A stretch of 64,000 nt of DNA from Rhizomicrobium sp. (GTDB lineage: Bacteria > Pseudomonadota > Alphaproteobacteria > Micropepsales > Micropepsaceae): contig JBBCHM010000001.1 of assembly GCA_037200045.1 (NCBI GenBank), positions 2,542,001 through 2,606,000 on the forward strand, in the 5' to 3' direction. Of the stretch, positions 1 to 9,110 are shown piece by piece; position 1 is the first letter of the stretch; each line of letters opens with the position of its first letter. The position numbers were made by a program, and so were the translations under genes. Below the pieces are notes generated by a model that worked only from the letters and a program-made list of their open reading frames with translations, ran no database searches and had not been told where the DNA came from.

Positions 1-110
1 ACGGCGCGATCCCGAACGTTCACCGGCATTAACCCTTCGTCAGGCGGTGGGGCGGTAAATCTGGCAGTCGAAGCAAAAGGCTCGCACGCGTCGCCCGCGG
101 CGAAAAGGGC

Positions 111-2276
111 ATGTCGTTCCAGGGGATTAACCCAAACTCCGCCGCGCCCGACGCCAGCAACGGCCCGAGCCTTTCCGACATCCTGTCCGGATTGCGCGCG
201 CGCACGGGGCTGATCCTGTGCGTGACCGCGCTCGTGGTCGCGCTCGCGGTGGTGATCGTGACGCTGCTGCCGACGCGCTACACCTCGTCGTCGGTCGTGA
301 TGCTCGACCCGCGCAAGAACACGATCGCCGATCTGTCGTCCGTGCTGACGGCGCTGCCGACCGACCCGTCCTCGATCCAGAACCAGCTCCAGGTCCTGCA
401 GTCGCGCGACCTCGCCGCCGAGGTCATCGCCAAGCTCAAGCTCTATGACGATCCGGAATTCAACCCATCGCTGCAGCAGAGCGTCGGCGGGCTGCTGGTC
501 TCGTCGCTCAATCCGCGCAACTGGTTCGCCGAGCGCGACGCCGCCACGGCGATCGACCCGGCGGTGCAGAAGGACGCGATCATCGACGCCTTCCTGAGCC
601 ATATGTGGTCGGAGTCGCTCGGCCTTTCGACCACCATCACCGTTTCGTTCAGCTCGCGCGACGCCAAGAAGGCGGCGCTGATCGCCGACACCGTCGCGCA
701 GACCTATGTCGACGATCTGGTCGAAGCCAAGCTCAGCGCCTCGGAAGCGACGAGCACCTGGCTGACGCAGCGCATCCGCGAACTGGGCAGCCGGGTGGCG
801 GCGCAGGACGCCGCGGCGCTGACCTATCGCGCCCAGCACAATCTGGATTCCAGCGCCGGCGGCACCTCGCTGATCGAGGCCCAGCTCGGCGGCATCAACG
901 GACAGATCGTGCAGGCGCGCGCCGACCTCTCGGCCAAGGCGGCGATTTACAACCAGGTCCAGAACCTCATGAAGGCGGGCAATCCCGTCGACATCTCGCA
1001 GATCGTGGCCTCGCCCCTGATTATCCAGCTTCGCACCCAGCAGGCCGATCTGTTGCGCCAGCAATCGGCGCTCGCCATTCCCTACGGCCCCAAGCATCCC
1101 AAGCGCATCGAGGTCGACAACCAGCTCAAGGACCTGCAGCAGAAGATCGACGAGGAGGGCGCGCGCATCGCAAGCTCGCTCGCCAGCGACGTCGCGGTGG
1201 CGCGGGCGCAATTGAACTCGCTGCAAGGCAGCTTCAGCACGACGCAGCACCAGGCCTCCGGCCAGGACATGACGGCGGTGAAGCTGCGGGCCTTGCAGGC
1301 CGACGCGGATACGTCGCGCAAGCTGTACGACGCGTTCCTGGGCCGCCTTACCGCGATCCAGGATCAGGAGGGCCTGCAATATCCCGACGCGCATGTGATC
1401 AGCCGCGCCCCGGTGCCTTCGGCGCCGAGTTCGCCGCAGCGCATGCTGATCGTGTTGGCGTCGATCCCGGCCGGTCTTCTGCTCGGATGCCTCGCCGCGC
1501 TTCTTGCCATGCGCTTCGCCGGCGTGCAGCGGCCGGTGCCTGTCGTCGTCCGCCCAGCGGCGCGGCCGGTCGCGCCGGTGCCGGCTCCCATTCCCGTTCC
1601 GGTCGCCGCGCGCGCCGGACCGCCGCTGCTCGCCGACGTGCCGGGCGCGCTGGCCGAAGGCGCCGCGGATCACATCGTCGACTGGCCGGCCTCGCCCTTT
1701 GCACGCGCCATCGGGGCGCTGCTCGGGCGGGTGATGCCGAACCGCAATCTCGGGACCGGACGCATCGTCGCCGTGACGACCTCCGAATCGCCCGCCGCCG
1801 GCACCACGGTCGCGCTGGCGCTGGCGCGCGCGGCCGCGGCACGGGGCCTGCGCACCATCCTGGTCGACGGCCATCTTGCCAAACCCGTCCTGGCGGAGGC
1901 GGCCCGCATCCGTCCGCAAGCCGGCCTGCTGGAGGTGCTCGCCGGCGCCGTGCCGCTGGGCCGGGCGCTGGTCCGCGATCCGCGCTCGGACGCAATGCTG
2001 CTCGCGCTGGCCCGGCCACCGCGCGATCCCCAGGCGGCCGTCGCCTCGCCCAAAGTGGGTGAGCTCTTCGCGCATCTGCGCACCATCTGCGATCTCGCCA
2101 TCGTGGCGGCGCCGTCCGTGCTCGAATCCTCCGAGGCGCCGTCGCTCGCGCGCCTGTCCGATGCCGTCGTCATGGTCGCCCATCCCGATGAGCGGCCCCG
2201 GCCCGGCCTTTCCCAGGCGCTGGCGGCGCTGGTCAAAGGGCGCTCGGCCCCGGTCGGCGTGGTGCTGGTCCGCTAG
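111..2276 (+). CDS. Wzz/GumC-type polysaccharide chain-length protein with degenerate BY-kinase domain
   Basis: A 721-residue inner-membrane protein of the Wzz/GumC polysaccharide co-polymerase type, which sets chain length or aids export of an exopolysaccharide. Seen: TM1 at about 34-53, a long periplasmic coiled-coil region, a proline-rich SAPSSPQR stretch just before TM2 at about 445-467, a Pro/Ala linker, then a cytoplasmic BY-kinase-like domain. That domain looks inactive: the P-loop position (about 555-570) reads SPAAGTT, lacking the GKS/T lysine; the Walker A' reads ILVDGHLAKP instead of an Asp-x-Asp; and no C-terminal tyrosine cluster is present. No glycosyltransferase or wzx/wzy gene lies downstream, so the rest of the locus is probably to the left of the window. 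The family assignment is firm; the loss of kinase activity is inferred. Confidence 0.85.
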   Translation: MSFQGINPNSAAPDASNGPSLSDILSGLRARTGLILCVTALVVALAVVIVTLLPTRYTSSSVVMLDPRKNTIADLSSVLTALPTDPSSIQNQLQVLQSRDLAAEVIAKLKLYDDPEFNPSLQQSVGGLLVSSLNPRNWFAERDAATAIDPAVQKDAIIDAFLSHMWSESLGLSTTITVSFSSRDAKKAALIADTVAQTYVDDLVEAKLSASEATSTWLTQRIRELGSRVAAQDAAALTYRAQHNLDSSAGGTSLIEAQLGGINGQIVQARADLSAKAAIYNQVQNLMKAGNPVDISQIVASPLIIQLRTQQADLLRQQSALAIPYGPKHPKRIEVDNQLKDLQQKIDEEGARIASSLASDVAVARAQLNSLQGSFSTTQHQASGQDMTAVKLRALQADADTSRKLYDAFLGRLTAIQDQEGLQYPDAHVISRAPVPSAPSSPQRMLIVLASIPAGLLLGCLAALLAMRFAGVQRPVPVVVRPAARPVAPVPAPIPVPVAARAGPPLLADVPGALAEGAADHIVDWPASPFARAIGALLGRVMPNRNLGTGRIVAVTTSESPAAGTTVALALARAAAARGLRTILVDGHLAKPVLAEAARIRPQAGLLEVLAGAVPLGRALVRDPRSDAMLLALARPPRDPQAAVASPKVGELFAHLRTICDLAIVAAPSVLESSEAPSLARLSDAVVMVAHPDERPRPGLSQALAALVKGRSAPVGVVLVR

Positions 2277-2401
2277 CGCGGCCATTTACCTCATCCGGAG
2301 ACATGGCGGGCAATTTACACGGAAACGGCCAAGTCCGGCTTGCCCTGACCCCCTGCTTCCCGTTAAGTGCGGCCCGTTCAAAGCTATGGGGCAATCGCCA
2401 T

Positions 2402-2983
2402 ATGCCGTTTGACTTGAATAGTACTCCGTTTCGCATCGCCATCGGCGCTGTGCTTCTGATTCTCGGCCTGGTGCTCGGCTGGTTCGGCCACAAGGCGTTC
2501 AGCGCGCCGCCGGACATCCCGGTCGCGTCGCAATATGACGACTGGCGCCTGACCTGCCCCAAGCGCAGCGAGAAGGATCTTGGCTGCGAGATGCAGCTCG
2601 ACGTGCCCGACGACAAGGGCCAGACCGAGCTTGCGCGCCTGCAGATTTACAAGCCGAAGAACTCCGCCACGAGCGAGATGCTGGTGACCGTGCCGTTCAA
2701 CGTGCTGCTTGATCCGGGCATCGGCATCGTGTTCGGCACCGACAAGCCCAAGCTCTATCAATACGAGTATTGCGGCGGTCTGGGCTGCGTGGTGCGCGTC
2801 AAATACGACGCGGATGTCGAGAACGCGATGGTCGCCGCCAGCCAGGCGAAGATCCTGCTCGCCGGTCTGGACGGCAAGGCCGCGGCCCTGCCCTTTTCCC
2901 TCAAAGGCTTCGTGGAAGCGCACAAGGCGTTCGTGAGTGACGCCGCCAAGCGCCGTTCCTGGTGGTGGAGACTCTGGTCGTGA
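2402..2983 (+). CDS. IalB-family membrane-anchored protein
   Basis: A 193-residue protein of the invasion-associated locus B (IalB) family, usually anchored or periplasmic in alphaproteobacteria; the biochemical role is unknown. An N-terminal hydrophobic helix (about residues 11-27, IGAVLLILGLVLGWFG) serves as a signal anchor. It is followed by the IalB core with paired cysteines (LTCPK, LGCEM, YCGGLGCVVR) and the typical PFSLKGF motif near the end. I chose the ATG at 2402 over an upstream in-frame start because the anchor begins directly after it. The stop overlaps the start of a second IalB gene (TGATG), so the two are translationally coupled. Confidence 0.8.
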   Translation: MPFDLNSTPFRIAIGAVLLILGLVLGWFGHKAFSAPPDIPVASQYDDWRLTCPKRSEKDLGCEMQLDVPDDKGQTELARLQIYKPKNSATSEMLVTVPFNVLLDPGIGIVFGTDKPKLYQYEYCGGLGCVVRVKYDADVENAMVAASQAKILLAGLDGKAAALPFSLKGFVEAHKAFVSDAAKRRSWWWRLWS

Positions 2984-3615
2984 TGTCATTCCGTTCAACG
3001 TTCGTCGGCGCGCTGGCGCTGAGCCTGCTTTCCATCGGCGCGGCGCAGGCCCAGGGCGCGCCCGCCGGCGGCGGCGCTCCGGTCCAGCCGTCCGAAACCA
3101 AGCAGTTCGGCGATTGGATGGTGCGCTGCTATCCGGTGAAGTCGCCGTCGCCCTGCGACATGTTCGAGCTTCTGGCCAACAAGCAGAACCAGCAGCGCAT
3201 CCTCTCGATCTCGATCGCCTATGTGCCCAGCAGCGACAAGCACGTGATCCAGATCGCGGTGCCGCTCGGCGTGCTGATCCAGAAGGGTCTCGTGCTGTCG
3301 GCGGACACCTATACCTCGCCGATGCTGCACTACCGGCGCTGCGATCGCGGCGGCTGCTATGTCGAGATGCTGATGCAGCCCGACGCGGTGGGCGCGCTGT
3401 CGAGCGGCGGCGACGCCGGCAAGATCATCGTCTATGCCGATGCCGGCAAGGCGTTCGAGATTCCCTTCTCGCTGAAGGGCTTCAACGACGCGCATGGCGC
3501 CATGCAGGATCTCGCCCGCAAGAAGACGCAGGCCAATCCGCCGGCCGAAGCGCCGGCGCCCGCTCCGGCACCCGCCGCGCCGGCGCCCGATCAGACGCCC
3601 GCGCCTTCGCCATAG
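2983..3615 (+). CDS. Secreted IalB-family protein
   Basis: A 210-residue IalB-family protein, paralogous to the preceding gene, with a cleavable signal peptide ending near SIGAAQAQG. The core holds GDWMVRCYPV, a second Cys pair (RRCDRGGCYVEM) and the family's IPFSLKGF motif. The last 30 or so residues are a Pro/Ala-rich tail. The ATG at 2983 overlaps the upstream TGA. A strong hairpin follows at 3643-3675. The two IalB genes probably form one transcript, and possibly a heteromeric periplasmic product (inference). Confidence 0.8.
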   Translation: MSFRSTFVGALALSLLSIGAAQAQGAPAGGGAPVQPSETKQFGDWMVRCYPVKSPSPCDMFELLANKQNQQRILSISIAYVPSSDKHVIQIAVPLGVLIQKGLVLSADTYTSPMLHYRRCDRGGCYVEMLMQPDAVGALSSGGDAGKIIVYADAGKAFEIPFSLKGFNDAHGAMQDLARKKTQANPPAEAPAPAPAPAAPAPDQTPAPSP

Positions 3616-3642
3616 GGCTTCGTCCGGATTCTGGAACGATGG

Positions 3643-3675
3643 AAAGGGCGGGACGGCTAAGCCGTCCCGCCCTTT
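3643..3675. terminator. Bidirectional hairpin terminator between ialB pair and dedA
   Basis: A perfect 15-bp stem (3643-3657 with 3661-3675, sequence AAAGGGCGGGACGGC) closes a TAA loop. It has A residues on one flank and T residues on the other, as expected for a terminator working on both strands. The dedA stop codon (3657-3659 read on the minus strand) lies inside it, so the last six or so DedA codons are part of the hairpin. Confidence 0.85.
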
Positions 3676-4334
3676 AATTTTGCCGTCAGGGATCGCAACG
3701 CCGAGCCGATGCGGTCGCGGAAGGCGATGCCGATCGCGATCGCGATGACGGCCACGGCGATCGCCGGCCAGCCGCCCAGCGAATGCCACACCGACTTGAC
3801 GGCGGCCCAGCCCGCCGCGCCCAGGACGAGCAGCGACGCCGACCAGATCAGCGCCGACGTCACATTGGCGATCTGGAACGGCCAGAAGCGCATCTGCGAA
3901 ATGCCGGCGACCAGCGGCACGGTGGCGCGAAACGGCCCCAGGAAGCGGCCGATGAAAATTCCCCACACCCCCCAACGGCCGAAGAACACCAGCGCGGTAT
4001 CCATCTGCGCGCGATAATGCGAGATCGGCCAGGTCGAGAGGACGTGCGCCTTGAAGCGGTGACCGATCCAATAGGAGATCCAGTCGCCCAGGATGGCGCC
4101 CACCGCCGCCGCCGCCCAGACCGGGAAGTAGCTCCAGAAATCCGCATCGATGGCGCGCAGCAAGGCGCCCAGCGCGATCAGGATCGTCGTGCCCGGCACG
4201 AGGAAGGAGAGCCCGGCGAAAGATTCGCCGAAGGACACGATGAAGGCGATGGCGAAAGCCGATTCGGGATGGTGCCTGGCGAAGGCGAGCAGCCAGTCGG
4301 CCGCGTCCGAGATCCAGGCGAGGAAACCGTGCAT
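3657..4334 (-). CDS. DedA-family membrane protein
   Basis: A 225-residue polytopic inner-membrane protein of the DedA/SNARE-associated family, whose members act as lipid scramblases or flippases in undecaprenyl-phosphate and phospholipid recycling. Seen: a GESFAGLSFLVPGTTIL segment (the family's E-x-x-x-P-x-P-x-E-like region), GDWISYWIGHRF, and a later GRFLGPFRATVPLVAG segment, which is the conserved Arg-containing membrane-reentrant motif. An upstream TTG is possible; the ATG at 4334 is preferred. It is divergent from the RND operon, and its 3' end overlaps a bidirectional terminator. Confidence 0.85.
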   Translation of the reverse strand: MHGFLAWISDAADWLLAFARHHPESAFAIAFIVSFGESFAGLSFLVPGTTILIALGALLRAIDADFWSYFPVWAAAAVGAILGDWISYWIGHRFKAHVLSTWPISHYRAQMDTALVFFGRWGVWGIFIGRFLGPFRATVPLVAGISQMRFWPFQIANVTSALIWSASLLVLGAAGWAAVKSVWHSLGGWPAIAVAVIAIAIGIAFRDRIGSALRSLTAKLKGGTA

Positions 4335-4517
4335 CAAGATGAAATCCGCTTAAGGAACGCCGCGCGAGTGGGAGTGTTACAAGTTGGATATGGTGGCATT
4401 TGGGCCGCCTGTCCAACGCGGCCGCGACAGTTTCGACATATTTCGGGACTTTTCGTTTGTTAATTGACCCCTCGGCGGGGGCACTGCCAGATATCTCACG
4501 GTACAAGCGAGACAAGA

Positions 4518-6005
4518 ATGAGTGGTCCCGGCAGCCAGAAGGGCGTTTTCAGCGTGGCGGCGGAGCAGACGGATCGGGCCTGGCGCTGGAGCGCGTCCCG
4601 CCTTCCCGGCGGCAGGACCACGCTTTGGGTGCTGCTTGGGCTTCTCCTGATCGGCCTGATCGGCTGGCGAATCTACTCCGCCGGCTCGGCCAGCCACAAC
4701 ACCCGCTTCGGCATGGGCGGGCCGCAGGCCGTCGGCGTGGCCACGGCCACCAATGGCGACATGGACATCACGCTCAACGCGCTCGGCACGGTGACGCCGC
4801 TCGCCACCGTGACCGTGCGGCCCCAGGTCGGCGGCCAGATCGTCAAGATCGCTTTCACCGAGGGCCAGATGGTGAAGGCCGGCGACGTCCTGATGCAGAT
4901 CGATCCCGCGCCCTTCCAGGCGGCGCTCGACCAGGCCAAGGGCCAACTCGCGCGCGACGCGGCGAACCTGAACAACGCCTTGGTGGATTTGAAGCGCTTC
5001 GAAATGCTGAACCAGGCCAAGGCGATCTCGCAGCAGCAATATGCGACGCAGCAGGCGCTGGTGGACTCCGACCGCGGCGTCGTCCTGTCCGACCAGGCCA
5101 ATGTGAAGAGCGCCGCGATCAATCTCGGCTATGCGCGCATAACCGCGCCGGTCGCCGGACGCGTCGGCCTGCGCCAGGTCGATCTCGGCAATGTGGTGTC
5201 GGCCGGGCAGACCAACGGCGTCGTCGTCGTGACCCAGGAGCAGCCGATCTCGGTGCTGTTCTCGCTGCCGGAGGACAACATCGCCGACGTCATGGCGCGC
5301 ACCCGCTCGGGCGCGACGCTCACCGTCTATGCCTATGACCGCGGCCAGACCGTGCAGTTGGGCACCGGAACGCTCGCGACCGTCGACAACCAGATCGACA
5401 CGACGACCGGCACGGTGAAGGCCCGTGCCCTGTTCGACAATTCCGACGGCAAGCTGTTTCCCAACCAATTCGTCAATGTGCGCCTGCTGGTCGATACGCG
5501 GCACGACCAGACGCTGGTGCCGGTGGCGGCGGTGCAGCGCGGCGCCGAGGGCAACTATGTCTTCGTCGTGCAGCCGGACAAGACCGTGGCGCAGCGCACC
5601 GTGACGCTCGGTCCCGGCAACGCCACGATGGTCGCGATCGCCCAGGGACTGAAGCCCGGCGACGTCGTCGTGGTCGACGGTGCCGACCGGCTGCGCGACG
5701 GCGCCGAAGTCAGCCTGCCCAACGCGCCGGCGCCCACCGCCCAGCCGAGCGTCGCGCCGGCGGGCGCCGCGGGCGGCGGCGATGCCGACCGCGCCGCGCG
5801 CCGCGCCAAGATGCAGGCCGCCCTCAAGCAATATTGCAGCGCCGATCTGGCGAAGTATTGCCCCAACGTCGCCCCGGGCCGCGAGACGATGATGTGCGTC
5901 ATGCAGAATCGCGACAGCTTCAGCGACGCCTGCACGGCGGCGCTCAAGAAGCTCCGGCGCGCCGGAGGCGGCGGCCGGCACGGCGGCGGAGGCGGCGGAC
6001 CCTAG
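4518..6005 (+). CDS. mdtA: RND efflux periplasmic adaptor with C-terminal Cys-rich repeat
   Basis: A 495-residue membrane-fusion protein that would link the two downstream RND permeases to an outer-membrane channel. Seen: an N-terminal anchor helix (about 38-56), the lipoyl-like half motifs (RPQVGGQIVKIAF, later TAPVAGRVGLRQVDLGN), an alpha-hairpin, beta-barrel and membrane-proximal domain as in MdtA. Unusual: after an Ala/Pro linker, residues 440-472 carry four cysteines spaced C-x7-C-x11-C-x11-C, matching the eukaryotic-style Cys-rich (GLG1/FGFR) repeat also found in bacterial secreted proteins, then a His/Gly-rich tail. I chose the ATG at 4518, which directly precedes the cytosolic N-terminus. 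No outer-membrane channel gene is present. Confidence 0.85.
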   Translation: MSGPGSQKGVFSVAAEQTDRAWRWSASRLPGGRTTLWVLLGLLLIGLIGWRIYSAGSASHNTRFGMGGPQAVGVATATNGDMDITLNALGTVTPLATVTVRPQVGGQIVKIAFTEGQMVKAGDVLMQIDPAPFQAALDQAKGQLARDAANLNNALVDLKRFEMLNQAKAISQQQYATQQALVDSDRGVVLSDQANVKSAAINLGYARITAPVAGRVGLRQVDLGNVVSAGQTNGVVVVTQEQPISVLFSLPEDNIADVMARTRSGATLTVYAYDRGQTVQLGTGTLATVDNQIDTTTGTVKARALFDNSDGKLFPNQFVNVRLLVDTRHDQTLVPVAAVQRGAEGNYVFVVQPDKTVAQRTVTLGPGNATMVAIAQGLKPGDVVVVDGADRLRDGAEVSLPNAPAPTAQPSVAPAGAAGGGDADRAARRAKMQAALKQYCSADLAKYCPNVAPGRETMMCVMQNRDSFSDACTAALKKLRRAGGGGRHGGGGGGP

Positions 6006-6020
6006 ACGGGACGCAGCCCC

Positions 6021-9000
6021 ATGAATCCTTCCGCCCCCTTCGTCCTGCGTCCCGTCGCGACATCGCTTCTGATGATCGCGATTCTGCTCGTCGGCCTCGT
6101 CGGATATTCCTATCTGCCGCTGTCGGCGCTGCCGGAGGTCGACTACCCGACCATCCAGGTCCAGACCTTCCTGCCCGGCGCCTCGCCGGAAGTGATGACC
6201 TCTTCGGTCACCGCGCCGCTGGAAAAGCAGTTCGGCCAGATGCCGGGCCTCGACCAGATGTCGTCGGTCAGTTCCGCTGGCGCCTCGATCATCACGCTGC
6301 AATTCGATCTTAGCCTCAGCCTCGACATTGCCGAGCAGGAAGTGCAGGCCGCGATCAATGCCGGCGGCAATCTGTTGCCGCAGAACCTTCCGGCGCCGCC
6401 GGTCTACGCCAAGGTCAATCCGGCCGACGCGCCGATCATCACGCTGGCGATCAGCTCCCGGACGATGCCGCTGACGCAGGTGCAGGACCTCGCCGACACG
6501 CGCATCGCGCAGAAGATCTCGCAGCTTTCCGGCGTCGGCCTCGTCAGCATCGCGGGCGGCCAGCGCCCGGCGATGCGCATCCAGGCGAACCTTCAGGCGC
6601 TCGCTGCCTACGGCCTCAACATCGACGATCTGCGCACCACCATCGCCAACGCCAATTCGAACGCGCCCAAGGGCAGTTTCGACGGCGCGGCGCAGTCCTA
6701 CACCATCGACGCCAACGACCAGATCCAGAGCCCACAGGACTACAAGGACATCGTCGTCGCCTACAAGAACGGCTCGCCGGTGCATCTCTCCGACGTGGCC
6801 AGCGTGGTGGAGAGCGCCGAGAACGTGAAGCTGCTGTCCTGGATGAACAAGACGCCGGCGATCCTGCTCAACGTGCAGCGCCAGCCGGGCGCCAACGTCA
6901 TCGCGGTGGTGGATTCGATCAAGGCGATGCTGCCGCAGATCAAGGCGGGGCTGCCGGCCGGCGTCGACGTGACGGTGCTGACCGACCGCACCACGACGAT
7001 CCGCGCCTCGGTTTCCGATGTCGAGTTCGAACTCGCCCTCGCCGTCGTGCTCGTCGTGCTGGTGATCTACCTGTTCCTGCGCAACATCCCGGCGACCTTC
7101 ATCCCGAGCCTGTCGGTGCCGCTTTCGATCATCGGCACCTTCGCCGCGATGTACCTGCTCGGCTACTCGCTCAATAACCTGTCGCTGATGGCGATGACCA
7201 TCGCGGCCGGCTTCGTGGTCGACGACGCCATCGTGATGATCGAGAACATCACCCGCTATCTCGAAGCCGGCGATACCCCGCTCGAAGCCGCGCTGAAAGG
7301 CTCGGGCGAGATCGGCTTCACCATCGTGTCGCTGACCGTGTCGCTGATCGCGGTGCTGATCCCGCTGCTCTTCATGCAGGAAGTCGTCGGGCGGCTGTTC
7401 CGCGAATTCGCGGTGACGCTCGCCATCACCATCCTGATCTCCGCCCTGGTCTCGCTGACCCTGGTGCCGATGCTGTGCGCCAAGCTCCTGCGCCGCCACA
7501 AGGAGCCCAAGCCGGGCTCGATCGCGGAGAAGGCGGAAGCCTATTTCAACCGCGTGATCGCCCAATACGACCGGGCGCTGCAATGGGTGCTCGACCGCCA
7601 GCCCCTGACGCTGCTGATCGCCGTCGCCACGCTGGCGCTGACGGTCGTGCTCTACATCGTGATCCCCAAGGGCTTCTTTCCGACCCAGGATACCAGCCTG
7701 GTGCAGGGCATCACCGAGGCCGGGCCTACGGTCTCGTTCGACGAGATGTCGCGCCGCCAGCAGGCGCTGGCTGCGGCGCTGCTCGAAGATCCCAATGTCG
7801 CGAGCCTCTCCTCCTTCATCGGCGTCGACGGCAACAACGCGACGCTGAACAGCGGGCGCTTCCTGATCAACCTGGTGCCGAAGGACGAGCGCTCCGACAG
7901 CATCACCGACGCGGTTTCCGGCATCCTGGACCGCGCCCGGCAGGTGGCGGGGATGTCGCTCTATCTCCAGCCGGTGCAGGACCTGACGATCGATTCCACG
8001 GTCAGCCGGGCGCAGTACCAGTTCGTGCTCGAGGACGCGAGCACGGCGACGCTGACCGGCGCGGTGCCGAAGCTGCTCCAGGCGCTGTCGGCGCGGCCGG
8101 AACTCCGGAACGTCTCGACCAGCTTCCTCGACCGCGGCCTGTCGGCGACCGTGATGGTCGACCGCGACACCGCGGCGCGCTTCGGCATCACCGCGGCGAC
8201 CATCGACAACGCGCTCTACGACGCCTTCGGCCAGCGCATCATCTCGACCATCTTCACCCAGTCCAACCAGTACCGCGTGATCCTGGAGGCCGATCCGGGG
8301 ATCCAGAACTCGCTGGGCTCGCTCGGCGACATCCATCTGCCTTCGGCCGGCGGCGGACAGGTGCCGCTATCGGCCTTCGCCCGCGTCGACTCCAATCCGG
8401 TGCCGCTCGAGATCGACCATCTGGGCCAGTTTCCCTCGGCCTCGATCTCCTTCGACGTCGCGCCCGGCTATTCGCTCGGCGCCGCGGTGGACGCGGTCAA
8501 GGCGGCGGAGGCCGCGGCGAACCTGCCGGCCAGCATCACGACCGTGTTCCAGGGCTCGGCGCTGGCGTTCCAGTCGGCGCTGTCCAACGAATTGCTGCTC
8601 ATCCTGGCGGCGATCGTCACCGTCTATATCGTGCTCGGCGTGCTCTATGAGAGCTTCATCCATCCGATCACCATCCTTTCGACGCTGCCTTCGGCCGGCG
8701 TCGGCGCGCTGCTGGCGCTGATCGTGTCGGGCAACGATCTGGGCATCGTCTCGATCATCGGCATCATCCTGCTGATCGGCATCGTCAAGAAGAACGCCAT
8801 CATGATGATCGATTTCGCGCTGGAGGCCGAACGCAACGAGGGCAAGACGCCGCGCGAGGCGATCCACCAGGCCGCGCTGCTGCGCTTCCGCCCGATCCTC
8901 ATGACCACGGTCGCCGCTTTGTTCGGCGCGCTGCCGCTGATGGTCGGAAGCGGCACGGGATCGGAGCTGCGCCATCCGCTGGGCATCTCCATCGTCGGCG

Positions 9001-9110
9001 GGCTTCTTGTGAGTCAGCTTTTGACCTTGTTCACCACGCCGGTGATCTACATCTATTTCGACCGGCTGGGCGGCCAGATCCGCGACTGGCGCGCGAGGCG
9101 CGCGACATGA
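6021..9110 (+). CDS. mdtB: RND multidrug efflux permease, MdtB-like
   Basis: A 1029-residue inner-membrane proton-driven efflux permease of the HAE-1 RND class, of normal length. It starts with the family N-terminus ([19 protein letters not shown]), has the [14 protein letters not shown] segment in TM4 that carries the proton-relay aspartates, and the second-half motif [19 protein letters not shown]. It lies 15 bp after the adaptor gene and overlaps the next permease by 4 bp. Paired permeases behind one adaptor are characteristic of MdtBC-type heterotrimers, which handle bile salts, novobiocin-like drugs and some metals in enterobacteria; the substrate here is not predictable. Confidence 0.9.
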   Translation: MNPSAPFVLRPVATSLLMIAILLVGLVGYSYLPLSALPEVDYPTIQVQTFLPGASPEVMTSSVTAPLEKQFGQMPGLDQMSSVSSAGASIITLQFDLSLSLDIAEQEVQAAINAGGNLLPQNLPAPPVYAKVNPADAPIITLAISSRTMPLTQVQDLADTRIAQKISQLSGVGLVSIAGGQRPAMRIQANLQALAAYGLNIDDLRTTIANANSNAPKGSFDGAAQSYTIDANDQIQSPQDYKDIVVAYKNGSPVHLSDVASVVESAENVKLLSWMNKTPAILLNVQRQPGANVIAVVDSIKAMLPQIKAGLPAGVDVTVLTDRTTTIRASVSDVEFELALAVVLVVLVIYLFLRNIPATFIPSLSVPLSIIGTFAAMYLLGYSLNNLSLMAMTIAAGFVVDDAIVMIENITRYLEAGDTPLEAALKGSGEIGFTIVSLTVSLIAVLIPLLFMQEVVGRLFREFAVTLAITILISALVSLTLVPMLCAKLLRRHKEPKPGSIAEKAEAYFNRVIAQYDRALQWVLDRQPLTLLIAVATLALTVVLYIVIPKGFFPTQDTSLVQGITEAGPTVSFDEMSRRQQALAAALLEDPNVASLSSFIGVDGNNATLNSGRFLINLVPKDERSDSITDAVSGILDRARQVAGMSLYLQPVQDLTIDSTVSRAQYQFVLEDASTATLTGAVPKLLQALSARPELRNVSTSFLDRGLSATVMVDRDTAARFGITAATIDNALYDAFGQRIISTIFTQSNQYRVILEADPGIQNSLGSLGDIHLPSAGGGQVPLSAFARVDSNPVPLEIDHLGQFPSASISFDVAPGYSLGAAVDAVKAAEAAANLPASITTVFQGSALAFQSALSNELLLILAAIVTVYIVLGVLYESFIHPITILSTLPSAGVGALLALIVSGNDLGIVSIIGIILLIGIVKKNAIMMIDFALEAERNEGKTPREAIHQAALLRFRPILMTTVAALFGALPLMVGSGTGSELRHPLGISIVGGLLVSQLLTLFTTPVIYIYFDRLGGQIRDWRARRAT

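Noticed and set aside
4440..4500. Sigma-70 promoter for the RND operon (TTGACC followed by AGATAT)
   Set aside because: Spacing of 18-19 bp and a poor -10 make it too weak to report.
4377..8336. A 1319-codon open frame on the minus strand opposite the RND adaptor and first permease
   Set aside because: Composition is Arg/His/Asp-rich with no family resemblance; it is the antisense reflection of high-GC coding DNA, and the plus-strand genes are unmistakable.
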